Numbered from the stretch's first letter, positions 32,278 through 44,042 are shown. The stretch is DNA of 56,453 bases from Coprinus comatus (GCA_034638255.1 JAWPGT010000117.1:1-56453), one strand, 5' to 3'. Made by a program: numbers and translations. Notes: generated by a model from the sequence alone, not told the origin.

Positions 32278-32953
32278 GTATTAAGAGAGATTAGAAAAAT
32301 AGTAGTTGGAAGGAGTAGAGGTAAGAGGAGAACCGATAGATAGGTACAAGTGTGATTTAGGCGCCCCTAATGGATGAGGAGGGATGTGACAAGAGTTGGA
32401 GGGTAAGTTTAGTGAAGAATGGAAGTGCCCTATGATAGAATTGGGAAGAGCAAAGGGATGGGAAGTTGTGATTTTCCCATGGTTACTGAGATGAATGAAA
32501 AGATACAAGATAATCTACACCAACTGTGAATGAATGAATTGATTGATAATAAGGGAAAGAATAAGATAGCAAGTGACCAATGTAGAATAAGATAAGATGT
32601 GTAAGATGAGAGTATTACAATCTATAGTGACTATGATTATTGGATTGTAGAACTAATAATAATAATCATAAAGGAAAACAAGGAAGCAAGACCAGTGTCT
32701 GAAGTGGAAGCAAGGAGAAAATGAAATGAAAATGAAAATGAAAATGAACGAACACAGTGAAGAATGGTTATATAAATACTAGTGTGATAATAGATAGAAG
32801 CGGGTTGGGTGGAAAGGAAAGGATAAATGTGAGATGCGTTGGTGGACGCGTAAAAGAGCGCGGAGTTGATATGTGGTAACTGCGATGATGATGAATGTAA
32901 AGGATGGCCGCTGATGTGATGTAAGAAAGAAGCGCGTTGATGATGACAATGTA
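32278..32953. other. No gene seen
   Basis: AT-rich with GAATGA and AAATGA microsatellite-like runs (about 32521-32540 and 32724-32745). It lies upstream of the small gene that follows. Confidence 0.35.
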
Positions 32954-33495
32954 TTGATTGATAAGGTCATTGTTGCTCTTTCGCTGCCAGCACCTGTATC
33001 CCCTGTATTTGCACCCCGCTGCCTGCCGACGAATCCCATGGGTAGTGTGTATCCATATGAAATTTGGGGGAGTTTGTTGGAGGAAGAAGAGTATGTGAGA
33101 GGGCGGGTATGTGAAGTGCGTGATGCCATTCATAAGAAGAGGAAGGTATTACAGCTGAAGTTGAGAAAGTGGGATACGTGTCAGAGCATAGAGGAGCACC
33201 TGATTTTTGCGTTCATGTGAGCTGTTGCTATATGTGGATGTTGTGCAACTGCAACCAGTAAATTGAAGCTAGTGCTGACTATGTTTACAGAATGGGACCT
33301 CATGAATCGATTGCAATCCCACGCAACCACTCGACGATCAAAATCTTTCGAAGAATGCATGACAACGAAGTGCATGAATTTGGTACTATGCATATTGGGG
33401 AGGTAAGGGTACCGTGGGTGCATATTGGATGGATTAGATCGGCAAGGTGGAGAGGGGTAGATCTTTCGACTCGTCTAAGGTATATTTCTGGGTGA
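32954..33495 (+). CDS. Hypothetical small protein, at least two exons
   Basis: Exon 1 (ATG at 32954, or entered by splicing at the CCAG before CACCTG) encodes ...MGSVYPYEIWGSLLEEEEYVRGRVCEVRD...FAF and ends at a GTGAGC donor near 33218. Exon 2 starts at 33291 after TTTACAG and restores the frame as IMGPHESIAIPRNHSTIKIFRRMHDNEVHEFG. The phase match across the intron is good evidence for a real gene. The 3' end is unclear: a GTAAGG donor follows HIGE, or the frame reads through to a stop at 33495. No family recognised. Confidence 0.5.
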
Positions 33496-33690
33496 TAGCT
33501 GTATATCAAATAGATTTGGTACGTGTGATGCTATAATGTAGGTGTTGTGTAAGAGAATTGTGTTGGGATATATCACAGCTATTTAGCCGATATGCAGCGC
33601 TGTTTCCAGGTACGTATATGGCGCTGGTCAAGAAAGATATGTGGTATATGTGCATGAACCCCTAGAGACTGTGTTGAATTTGGTGTACAT

Positions 33691-33934
33691 GGTAATGACT
33701 GGTCAACACCGCGACGTATTTCCTCGACGCAATACGTCGCGGTAACGACCGGACAATATCGCGATATCGCGATGTATTGCCATGTAGTATTGAAGATGTC
33801 GCGGTGTCCACTGGTCAACACCGCGACATCTTCAATACTACATGGCAATACATCGCGATATCGCGATATTGTCCGGTCGTTACCGCGACGTATTGCGTCG
33901 AGGAAATACGTCGCGGTGTTGACCAGTCATTACC
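33691..33934. repeat. Foldback element, 117-bp perfect arms, 10-bp loop
   Basis: Arms at 33691-33807 and 33818-33934 are exact reverse complements around CCACTGGTCA. The arms are unusually rich in CG (TCGCGATATCGCGAT, CCGCGACGTATT...AATACGTCGCGG) and contain smaller palindromes within each arm. No coding sequence. It resembles a foldback/MITE-type element; no target duplication is evident. Confidence 0.9.
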
Positions 33935-34134
33935 GCGACGATCATTGTGGTGTAAACTTCATCTGATTTCACATGTTTGGCTTGTCAGCACTTGTATTTC
34001 TTGGCCTGGCCGGTTGTTTTGGTATAGAGCTGGTTTTGAACAGTTGACCACATGATATTCGTGTTTTGGTCAACATTTGGCTGGAAAATAGGTCGCCAGG
34101 CAGGTGCTAGGCCAAAATCTGAGACTAAAAACAC

Positions 34135-34243
34135 ACTATAATAAGCCGTTCGTGCAAGAGTTAGAGCTGACTCCGAGTTCTGGGGTTATCAAAGTAGAGG
34201 CGGAACAATGATAGTAAGTAGAACGAGAGAGACAACGAGTATT
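34135..34243 (-). repeat. LTR family 2 copy, outer part
   Basis: Reverse-strand match to the part of the 14304 LTR downstream of its hairpin (AGAGTTAGAGCTGACTCC...). It is separated from the rest of the LTR (34869-35141) by the inserted solo LTR of family 1. The left end is diffuse. Confidence 0.75.
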
Positions 34244-34868
34244 TGTTATGACCACGAACCGTTAAGCTGAACACTCCTGGAACTTAAACGCTAGAGTGCA
34301 GTCGTGTAGGAACGTGCGATCAATAAACACTCTGCTGCAATCTCAAGGCCTTTCAACCTAGTGACCGAGAGGTATGGAGACAGAGATGTATAAGGGCTAC
34401 AACAGAAGAGATTAAAGCTTAAGGCTTTAATCGTCTAATACAGCAAGTATTTATACTATTCTAGGAATGTACCTATTAATAGCTACTAACTACGTATATC
34501 CCAAATACTCGTCATCGCTTTATAATCTACTCCATACACAATGCTAGAACTGTCAACAGGAGTAGGTGAGACATCGGGGTCGGGGACTATTTACTCCATA
34601 TACAATGAAAGATTAGTCAACAGGAGTAAAATGACGAAACACATAACTAATACTGGAGCTGGGGAAATGCAGACTTCTAAGCATAAGTGGAGTCTCATAC
34701 TTAGTTCGACGTTAGGTCATAACGATGTCATAGTGATGTCATCGGGGAATGGTATGTCAGGCGGAGTCGTCCATAGTGTCGTCATTGGGAATGAGTTCGG
34801 GGAAGATGGCAAACAAGTCTTCCTCGGTGGTGGTGGTACGGGCCGGTGGTTTGGGTGGGCTCGTAACA
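34244..34868 (-). repeat. Solo LTR, family 1
   Basis: 625 bp, very close to the LTRs of the intact Ty3 element and with the same 'CGTATATCCCAA' patch as its 3' LTR. Flanked by the perfect duplication GTATT (34239-34243 and 34869-34873). Inserted inside an LTR of family 2. Confidence 0.95.
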
Positions 34869-35141
34869 GTATTAAGCTGAAGCTTAATCTCTGTCGCTGT
34901 CCATGTATTTATACAACTACGAGTACAGGTTGTAGGCTATGCTTGATACATGTGAGACAGGAGAGTGAAACTATCTACAGCTGAAACAGTGAGTGAAACG
35001 ACAAGTGGAAGTCAGTAGAAAGTACTAGTCCGAGGCTATACAAAACAGTAGTCCAAGGCTATGTGAAACGAGTAAGAGAAAGTACACTATCGTCCATCAT
35101 TAGTTCTAATGATTAGTCGTGATAAATATGAAACCGTAACA
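34869..35141 (-). repeat. LTR family 2 copy, promoter part
   Basis: Reverse complement of 14304-14579, ending ...CCGTAACA (sense start TGTTACGG). It keeps the TATAAATA and ATTAAGC/GCTTAAT inverted repeat. It directly abuts dispersed repeat R1. Confidence 0.9.
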
Positions 35142-35509
35142 GATCCTACCCATCTGACTCGCGTGGTTCTCGCAGCAATACATTTGATTATTGTTACCAG
35201 GAATTCTGCGCGAGTCACCACCGTCTGACTCACGTTGTTCTTGCAGTGAGATACTTGATTACTGTTGCCATGAAGTCTACGCGAGTCCGACTGGGATGAC
35301 TCGCACTGTATCTTAGTGGTACACACTGTCTCAATTTCCACTTGGGACCCACATAGTCTCTTGTTAGTATGGATTAGCAGCCAATCACTAGAATGGGGTC
35401 TTTCTGAAGGTTTGTCAGCTATAATCCCTGGTTTAACCCACATTTTGGATGAAAAGGGCCTTCTAACCATGGTCTAAGGCTACACAAGTTGTAAAAAGAT
35501 AGGTAGAAT
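35142..35509 (+). repeat. Dispersed repeat R1, copy 2
   Basis: Matches 4955-5257 end to end. This copy is longer by an internal duplication of the GACTCGCG/GTTGCCAGGAAT-type block. It begins GATCCTACCC directly after the LTR 2 end, suggesting the LTR inserted at its edge. Confidence 0.75.
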
Positions 35510-36220
35510 TGAAGACGTCCTAATAAAACCTGGGACACCAAAGGAAAAACATTACACAATGTCCTTTTCATTCATCTCAACAAGGATGACGTACCGGTGG
35601 CCTCTCTATACATTACAGATCCAGGAAGCAAACTCTGACTTGAAGGATCGGAGGATGAATCGATAACGTCGAATATGAAGAGATGATGTAGAGTGTCAAA
35701 ACATGAGATCAAGTCTCAAAAAACACCCCAAGAACACATTCCTGTATAAATCATAAGAGAACGGTACAATCGAATGTCAATTCTGGGCAAGAGAAACACT
35801 CACATAGTATAAAGAAGACGATGATCGAGAATCCATAACCATCCGAATAGCGAAAATGATAGACGTGAGAACCTCTCAAGAAACTACCACTCAATCACAG
35901 AACAGAATAGATGTAGTCTGAAGCATTCCAAGCCATGGTTCGAGTGTAGAGACTTGGAAGTATATTCGCTTTCGCTAACGCAATGCTCGAGAACAATGTT
36001 GATATCGATGAATAGGCCGAGGTGGATTACCATGGCACAGCTTCTAATTTCCCACACCCTGCCTAACGTGTGTACTTGTGGCAGACAGACTAAAGATATC
36101 CCACATGCTCAAATTGAACCATAAATAAACCAGTCCCATTATTCTACACAATCTAGATATACCACCAAATAATGTACGTATTGTCAAATAAAGTCCCTGA
36201 AGAAATCGGAATTGGATATC
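35510..36220. other. Intergenic, no gene seen
   Basis: Lies 3' of the minus-strand transporter. No ORF with coding character and no recognised repeat. Confidence 0.4.
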
Positions 36221-38181
36221 TCAAATCCAAGCAGATCCCTTCTGAACGGCCACATAATATCTTGTCATTGCATAAAAGCAAGTAGATACTGTCATCAGAG
36301 TCTGATTGAAGGTTCCATCATCAATATATATACAAGACCCATAGTAAGACTTACCCCCGAGAATACGATAGGACGAATCCAATAAAAGTCCGAGGTAAGA
36401 AGAGCGCCTTGTATAGGACCCGACAAGACCAAGCTGATGCTCATAAATGCGTTAGCGACTCCGACGCGGGCACTATGAATAATTGTTAGGCTTTTTGTCT
36501 ATGAAAAGGGATTGGAAAATGTACCCAACTTCGTTTGCTGATGTCGAAAGAGATACTAGTCCGGAAACACTGATAGCTAGCCCTGGAATTTATTAATACC
36601 TGTTTGTAACATTAAGAAGGTATGCTTACATCCGCCTGACAAGATACCATAGAGACAACTGACGATAACGAGAGCCGCAGAGTTGTTTCTAAAGCATTGT
36701 TATTAAGCAATACCATCTTCAACGATACACGTTACCTACATCCCAATGACCGCCCATATCGTCACTGCTGTAGCAAGTGTGGTAGGAACCTGGACGTTCC
36801 AAACGCCATAGCGATCTGCCAACCAGGTTCCACCAATTCGTCCGATTATACCTGATCCATTGAGTATTGCCAACTGTAATACGATAAGAATGAGTCATGT
36901 GGCAGAAAAAGTTAAACTTGCCGAGTAGAACGCGAGAGTATCCCCGATATTGTGTTTGACAGCAAAGAGCTGAAGGTAAAAGACTGTAGAGGGTGAGGCA
37001 TCAAGATTTAGAACGACCAGAAGTGACTTTACCTGGAAAGTATACGCTAAGCAGACACACAAAGTTTCTATCGTACAATTGTCAGTAGTGAAATTGAAAG
37101 GGATGAAAAGTAAATGCTGACCCGAGGAGAAACCAGAGATAAGGAGGGTCTCTGAAGAAGGTGGATGTATGTACGGGTTGTTTCTGAGAGGACGTTCGTG
37201 ATGGAGGTTGAACGAGAGCAACGCCTAATACGAGACAGGCAGTTGCGATGTAGGCGGTTGCTCGGACAGCATCAGCAAAGCCGACCAATGGGATTAGACG
37301 GCTGTCAAAAGTGGATTAGAATTTTAGAGAGTTGAGCTAATAAAAAACCGACTTGAGAGCTATGGCTCAGGTGATCAGGGGATGATGAGATTACGAGGGA
37401 GTGATGGATACACACCTATGGGAAAGACAACGGCTCCTATCGAAATTCCAGTGAGAGCAGCACCATAGGCCAGGCCTCTTCTGCGTGTGAAGTGTATGCC
37501 AATGACGGCGGTGGAAGGAGTGAATAGGAGACCAGCACCAATACCCATTCCCAGGCCTTGGCTGAGAAAGACTTGATAGTATTGGTTCTGTTTAGCGAGG
37601 GATAGCATGAATAGGCTATTATAATGAGATGAGAGATCGGGTGCAGAGTGTGTGAGCGGGACTGACGAAAAGAGATAAAGAAAAGCCCCGATGGACATTA
37701 TTAGCCTTGAGTGACCAGCGTCAAAGGCCTTGCCAGCGAATGGGCCAATGGCGAATGGAAGGGCGAGTTGAAAGCTTCCCATCCAACTAGGAGAAATAGT
37801 TGGTAAACTGGGAATTCTAGCCAGACAGGACCTACGCGATACTGCTTGGGTCGTGAGTCGAGAGAAATATTCGTGTATAGTAGTCTGAAACCATTAAAAC
37901 GGACAGCAGCTGGCAACAAGCAAATCACATACCTTCGTATACACCAAAAGAGTAAATGCACCTAGGAGAATGTGAGGGACGTTGTTCCGTGTGGCTGAGC
38001 AAAACATACCCTAGCGTTGCGAAAAGAATGAGCCACCTTGAACGTTGAGGATGAGAATGGACTCAACGCGTCGGTTAGGGACTTACGAGCCGCATACGGT
38101 GAGCCAACCGCGAGTACCTCCATCGACGTAGGATTGTTTTTGTGGTATCAAACCCTCCTGTTTTGTAGAAGATACGTCCAT
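36221..38181 (-). CDS. MFS monocarboxylate-type transporter (MCT/MCH family)
   Basis: A plasma-membrane carrier of the fungal monocarboxylate-transporter-like MFS family, expected to have 12 TM segments. The substrate cannot be told. The ATG at 38181 starts MDVSSTKQEGL...VDGGTRGWLTVCGS, followed by WLILFATLG, FGVYQ, GSFQLALPFAIGP, QGLGMGIGAGLLF, RRGLAYG, RLIPLVGFADAVRA, FYLQLFAVKHNIGDTLAFYS, GRIGGTWLADRYG, LYGILSGG, ARVGVANAF and VLSGPIQGALL. The tail ...VAVQKGSAWI stops at 36221. About a dozen exons. Two junctions, after FGVYQ (about 37930) and before GSFQLA (about 37790), are off by one nucleotide with canonical splice sites. It is either broken, mis-sequenced, or spliced differently from my reading. 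Confidence 0.75.
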
Positions 38182-38511
38182 TGGTGGTGGTCAAGGAGGA
38201 AGCAGCGGCGAACATACGAGGGTTATGATTAGAAGAGTTGATGATCTGTGTTATATCGGAAATGAAAATATACACCAAGCACGGACGAGTGTCTTCTCCT
38301 CGGACTTGCGATCTCTGAATCTCGGAATAGCACCCGGCCGTTTTCCATTCTTGGATGTGCGGTAGAGATGTTCACAAGACGTGTTGTTTAAATAGATGTG
38401 TGTTCAACTCGTCCCATCTAGAAGTAGGTTAAACACCGCAGCAAACAAAGCTAGAAGTCTAATGCTCAATATAAGAGAACTGCTCGATGCGTTGCACGAC
38501 CTGCAGTATAC

Positions 38512-38927
38512 ATGAAACGTTACCTCTTCCTCGTCCTCCTCGCACAGCTCGTGTTTTGCTCTCCTCACTTCCCACGCAAGTCCACTACCGAATGCAACGT
38601 TGCAGAGGTCACCCACTGCTGCACCACCGTCACAAATACCTCCGATCCCAAAGCTCTCGAGATCCTCCAGGCATTCGGTATCACTGTGCCGCCCCATCCC
38701 ATCCAAGTCGCCAGAGACTGCACAAACCAGAGTGGAAACGAATGGTAAGTGTTTGAGTTTGAACCCCATGCACAAATCACTGATCGTCTATCAGTAATGC
38801 TTCACCTGTGTGCTGCAGCGGAAACATCAGTAGTGCGTAAACCATGTGATGTTCCACGCTAAGATGATATTCACCGGTCGGGTTAGACCACGCTGCGTAC
38901 GATTGTAATAGTCCTGTAAATAATTAG
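38512..38927 (+). CDS. Class I hydrophobin
   Basis: Exons 38512-38744, 38795-38832 and 38887-38927 give 103 residues. A signal peptide (about residues 1-17, MKRYLFLVLLAQLVFCS) is followed by the eight-cysteine pattern C-x7-CC-x32-C-x8-C-x5-CC-x11-C, with ...YDCNSPVNN at the end. The spacing and the last-loop signature fit class I hydrophobins. These secreted amphipathic proteins self-assemble at air-water and wall surfaces and coat aerial hyphae and spores. The third exon is needed for the eighth cysteine. Introns use GTAAGT and GTGCGT donors. It is divergently arranged with the transporter on its left. Confidence 0.92.
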
Positions 38928-39037
38928 CCGTATTATGTAATATGATCTGGTCCGCATTTGTCCGACAGCGGAATCTGAACCCAATTCGGTCCCTGCTCGT
39001 CGTTCTCGTCTTCAAACCCTCTCCCTCGTCGTCTCTC

Positions 39038-39629
39038 ATGTCTTCCTCCCTCCTTGCACGTTCCGTCGCTCGCTCGGCATTTCGTAAGCCCTCTGGCGTA
39101 CGCTTCAACTCCTCTTCCAGTGCAGAGAAGAAGGCACAGGACGCCCTTGCCAATGCCCAAAACGCCGCCAACAAGGCTCTAGAGACCGTCCAAAAATTCC
39201 TCGGCCCTGTTGGCCACAGACTCGGCAACCTACTCGGAGGTATTCACCAATCTCATTTGCAACCAAGACAACCACTAACAGAGATTGAACAGGTTACAAG
39301 GAGCCGATTGTCTACAACTTTTCGGTCGTCCGTGAAATTGCCAAAAAGGTCTACGTCAACGAAGCTCTCGCCCCCCCTTCTCTATCCCAGTTCTCCGCTG
39401 CCTATAAGCAGATCTGGTCAAACGCAACACAGGCCGCGTACTGGCGAGGTCTTGTCCAGAACGGCCAGGTTACTCAGTTCGGAATCTACGGTCTCCAAGC
39501 ATACGGTCTCTACAAGGTATTTCTTACTATTCCTTGCTCATGTATACATATTAAAAACACCCGTAGATTGGTGAAATTGTTGGCCGTAGACAACTCGTCG
39601 GCTACCCATCGGCTGGTGCCTCTCACTAA
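39038..39629 (+). CDS. ATP20: Mitochondrial ATP synthase subunit g
   Basis: Exons 39038-39239, 39293-39516 and 39567-39629 give 162 residues. A basic N-terminal presequence (MSSSLLARSVARSAFRK) is followed by a helical segment (AEKKAQDALANAQNAANKAL) and the conserved subunit-g core: GYKEPIVYNFSVVREIAKKVY, FSAAYKQIW, YWRGLVQNGQ, FGIYGLQAYGLYKIGEIVGRR. It contains a GxxxG-like pattern in the single membrane helix. Subunit g is a small inner-membrane subunit of F1Fo ATP synthase needed for dimer formation and cristae shape. All junctions keep frame. It starts about 110 bp after the hydrophobin stop on the same strand. A longer in-frame ATG at 38942 is less likely than 39038 because it breaks the presequence. 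Confidence 0.92.
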
Positions 39630-39772
39630 GATGTTCATCTCCGTGTAAAATCTCTCAACCTCACACCTTCCCCTCAATATACACCATGTTACTCCTAGAA
39701 CTAGAATCATCCTTTTTTGCGCCTAATTTATCGCAATTGCAACTTTTTTTATATTCATACACAGCAAACTAT

Positions 39773-40634
39773 TTAACAAGCTGGATGAGCGATCACACTC
39801 GAAGCCGTTTGGAACAAAACAACTTCCGCCGCTCTCCTTCTGGTCAATCCTGGCAAAACAACTCCACCAGCCTTATTCCATTTCGGCAATTCCTCCGCAG
39901 CAACCGTGTTAGGAGTTTGTCCAGCATTCAACCTCGAAATCAACGTTGAAGACTTTGCATTTCCACAACCAACATTATACGCCCAAGAAGCCAATGCACC
40001 ATACTGATTAGCATTCAACCTAACACTATCCACCACATAATCCGAAATACACTTTGTGAACGTTTTGATATCGGTTTGTAACAACGCCGCGGCTTGAGCT
40101 TGAGTCATTGGGAAACTGTAAGGAACTTCGGCACAGTTGGTGCTGGTGCAAAGATGTCCATAACCGACTGTTGGTAAACCAATTGGATCAGGAGCTGGAC
40201 TTGCTACGAATCCTTCGAATTCTTTGATTAAATTGACTGTCGCTGTGTTGATTACAGGTGGAGTACAGGTTGATCCTGGGAGACAACATTTGAAATCGGA
40301 CGGTCCAGGACAAAGACCTTGATAAAATAAATACGTTGAGTACATTTATTGCATTTTTGAAATCATTATTGAACGTACCTGATACAGTATTTCCAGAAGC
40401 ACATAAACTTGTCTGACGACAATTACCACCCGAGCCACAAGATGTCTTTGTGCAACATCTAATATCCGAAGGATCATTGGGACAAAATCCACTATATGAT
40501 GTACCACCTCCACTACTACAACTCGTTGTAGAGATACATACTCCTGGTATACCGTTAGCGGTACAAGGTCCATCTACTGCTGCGTAGCTTTGTAAAAAGG
40601 GAGCGAGGAGGAAGAGGATTGAGAGACTTTTCAT
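39773..40634 (-). CDS. Secreted GH24 lysozyme
   Basis: Exons 40634-40379 and 40317-39773 give 266 residues. A signal peptide (about 1-18, MKSLSILFLLAPFLQSYA) is followed by two Cys-rich modules (about 24-103, CCTKTSC, CPGPSDFKCC), then a phage-type GH24 domain from about 110. Catalytic candidates E120, D129 and T135 are spaced 9 and 6 apart, exactly as the E-D-T set of T4 lysozyme, followed by GYGH. Later blocks are LNANQYGALASWAYNVG and GLTRRRAAEVVLF. It should cut the peptidoglycan of bacteria outside the cell, as defence or for feeding. An alternative ATG lies nine bases upstream (40643). GH24 in fungi is usually traced to bacterial or phage ancestry. Confidence 0.92.
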
Positions 40635-40643
40635 AGTGGGCAA

Positions 40644-42159
40644 CTTCCAAGTTCGAACGTTGGCGAAAGTAAAACAGGTATGTTTTTCTACCCTTTATAT
40701 TATATAGCTCCGTGTACGATAACACATTTTGACTGTTGAACGTTTGATTTTAGGTACGACCATATGCTCGAATCTATACCCAAGCCTTAAAGGAGGGCCT
40801 TTATCATTGATTTTGACGGAAGAACCCACGTTTCTTCAAACGTTTAATCAAATTATTCATGCGGTAAACGCTAAGGAATGCCACATTACCTTTTCTACGC
40901 GTGGTTTTCGTCTTTTTGACTAATGTCATATGATGTCTAGATGACAACAGTATTTAATGACAAGTGTTAATGATGTTCTTTCGGTGTAACTAGGGGAGTT
41001 GAAAGGTACTTTTTTTTTTTCTACAACCCATAACGTTGAATACTATTCCAAGAGATAACTCTTCTCTCACTCAAGAAACCTACCTTTAGGCTTTATACCA
41101 ACGGGTCTCCTCCTATCACAAACTCGCCTCATCTATCATCCATCAATCTCTACACTAACAACTCTCTTATCTCTCAGAGTCGTCAGAAAACGCCAACTAC
41201 GGTATACATATCCAAATTCTCGGTAAGTACCATTCGTTCGGTTATACGACTGATAATATTTTGAGATTTTCCAGAAATCCTGAAAACCACGTTGCACATT
41301 TTAGTGGACCTTATGGTCTATGTATAATCTTGTGGAGATCCAAAATGATCGTCGCATATATCACTTGTTCATGTTATACATAAGGGGTTACGAGGGTTGT
41401 CATATTCAAAATTTGACTTTTTGTTCGGGACTCATGACATCATTGATAATATACGGTGGTAACGGGTAACTATTGTCAGTATCTAAGCACGTTCTTTTGG
41501 GTTTTCTTTTGCTCCTGATGTTTTTGGACCATTGAACATTGGCATTTGTCTTGGTTATTATTTTACAGGATTGGGATTTCTCGAACCCTATAGGAGTCGA
41601 ATCGTGAGTTTGCTTTATATTCGTAAGTACTACAAGTTCCTAATTATTTTTCAGTTTCAAACGATCAGTTTACACAAGGCACTTGGATTACAACTTATAC
41701 AAGTCAAGCCGTGTAAACACGATACTTTAATAGCCAATTCGAAAGAGATTCTAGCGTGGGAGGACTTTATCTGAATCCAAATATCAATATCAATGCCAAA
41801 TTTTAAAGTGTTCCCCCAGACCGTCGATGAAAGTCTGCAAAAAGAATATTGGACGAATACTTGCACTGAACACAACGCTTTTAATTGATTGCATACACTA
41901 ATCTTGAAGCTGTTCAAACCGTGAACATTAATGTTGATACGAATGAAACAGTCAATGAATTCGCATCCTATTTTCATTGACTTCGACAACAAACTCTCTA
42001 GTATCTTATATTCTATCCCAGGCATTTTCCCGCCATCATATCACACATGAATCCGACAATATCCTCTCGAATTTCAATTGTTCGTATTTGTGTTGTTAAA
42101 ACTCAAATATCAAATGAGTGGCAGTGTATATTAATCCTTAATCCAGATTCCCAATGGCC
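40644..42159. other. Intergenic, no gene seen
   Basis: Several short frames on both strands lack coding character or splice-consistent partners. A poly-T run lies at 41009-41020. I see no recognised repeat or RNA gene. Confidence 0.35.
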
Positions 42160-42287
42160 CAAGCATAAACAAGAAATCGACTTTTTAGGATCAGGTATAT
42201 TCACGGTCCAAGCACACCGGGCTTGGACACGACGGATCAGAATGTAAACGTTGTCATTTTCTTTTTCTTTGAATTGTTCGTCCTTTT

Positions 42288-42295
42288 TATAAATA
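42288..42295 (+). promoter_or_regulatory. TATA box of the zinc-finger gene
   Basis: TATAAATA 82 nt upstream of the ATG at 42377. The duplicate at about 47938 has TATAAACA in the same context. Confidence 0.5.
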
Positions 42296-42376
42296 GAGAA
42301 ATATCGGGAGGTTTTCTACTCCTTTCATTCTCTCGAATCGGAACATTCAATACTTTCACCAACTCGATTGCTGGCA

Positions 42377-44042
42377 ATGTCTGACATTTCGGTAAGCTCC
42401 TTTAACACTCAATAAACACAAATGAACCTAACTAAATCATTCGCTTTCATTATAAAAGCCAAATACAATGAGATGCCCATATTGCGATATGCACATTGAA
42501 AATAAGTATTTTGGAATGCATGAAGCCATACACAAACGTTATCGCTAGTACGTTTATCCTCCTTCAGTCTTGAACAACCCTTTTCATATATCCCACTATC
42601 AGCCTCACCTGTCATTACGACTTGTGTACATATGGAAAGAACTCGAGAACTAGTAGTGGTATAAACTTCAAAAATCATTGTAAAAACCAGTGCGTAGATT
42701 TATATTTGTTCTCTATTATCACTCAACTGAATTGACCTTCAAAGTATTACTCCAACCCCTTATTTATGTGTCCTTTGTCCTGAAAGATTCCACCAAAGAG
42801 AAGACCTTTTAGAGCATTGTCATGGCGAGAGCCATGAATACGAAACAATAATAGAAGATATCAAAGTCAGAAAGAAGATCACAGAGGAATATACCCAGTT
42901 ACAAGTTCCGAATTCATTCCCTACTGACTTGTCTGTTCCATGTTCAAGCTCAAACGTACCTCTCACCTCATCTAGAAGACGTTTTCAAGGCATCACCAAA
43001 GCGTACGGGAAAATCCCTCGAGTTCCGAAAGCGAGTAGTTTAAAAGGCATAACTTTGTCATCGATTTCCAACACTCAAACCTCAAATTACCCAACTTCCT
43101 CTTCGATTCCTCACTCTCAAGCTTTCTATAGTTCAGGTGATGATGAACTCGACAATGCTTCCCGTACACGTGCACTTATCGTTGCTCCCCCCTTTACTGA
43201 ATTACCGAATCATGTGTTTGGTTTAGAAAAGGGAAATGGAGATGAGAATAAATTGGCTTTTGAATTGGTGAATATCATATCCAGCGGAGTGAAACCCGGA
43301 AGTCCATTTAAAGTCATATTGGAAATAATAAAACAAACTCCAGATATGATTGTCGGAAAGGAATTTGCATTTCCAGGTTACAAACGCAATGGACGTGGGC
43401 GACCTCCGAATCCACGAAACTGGGCTGACTTCATGAATAATAAAACCATTCAAAGTTTTCTATTGTTTAAAGTTGGAGATTGTGGTAATATCCAGACTGC
43501 ACTTTGTCTTCCTGAAAAGCCAGAACGTCAAGGCATTAGCGAACGTTGCACTTATTTCGTTTTTCCAATTACTGATGAGGTACTTGTGGAGGAATATGAT
43601 AAACGAAAGCAAGCATTGTTGGAATCCAGTGGTAATTCCAAATCGTCTTCAACCTTCAATGGTTTTAGTCGCGATTTTCAAGCACATATCTCCAATCTTT
43701 TATTGCCACAATTAACTCAAATACCTCGCACCCTTCAAGTAATCCAACCATCACGTATGAATATGCTCAATGCAGCCGGAGGTTTGCTGGCTTTATCCAA
43801 TATGGTACCCTCTCAACCTGGTCATGCAATTGGAGAACCCGAAATCGATAGTAAGTGATTATATTTCTCATCGATAATAGCTATATATATTAATAGTGTT
43901 ATTCCCAGGTACCACTACGTTCTCTATGACAGACGGTTCCAATACCTATCATACGAATAACTATGCCCCGGATCAGAATACAGAATACTACGTACCACCA
44001 TCGGCCCCTAACCCCCGGACTTTGGACCTCTACCCAATATAA
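42377..44042 (+). CDS. Two-C2H2 zinc-finger protein, left paralogue
   Basis: Exons 42377-42391, 42459-42547, 42745-43850 and 43909-44042 join in frame to 447 residues. Finger 1 is MRCPYCDMHIENKYFGMHEAIH and finger 2 is CVLCPERFHQREDLLEHCHGESH (C-x2-C-x12-H-x5-H). The middle holds a conserved region shared with the paralogue (RALIVAPPFTELPNHVFGL, GKEFAFPGYK, a GRGRPPNPRNW AT-hook-like basic motif, SFLLFKVGD, TYFVFPITDE). It is a likely DNA-binding nuclear protein of unknown role. Compared with the paralogue, the last exon runs out of frame near 44020, so the C-terminal third is lost from this product. Confidence 0.7.

Noticed and set aside
41657..42025. 122-codon minus-strand ORF
   Set aside because: No motif, no splice partners and ordinary intergenic composition; likely chance.
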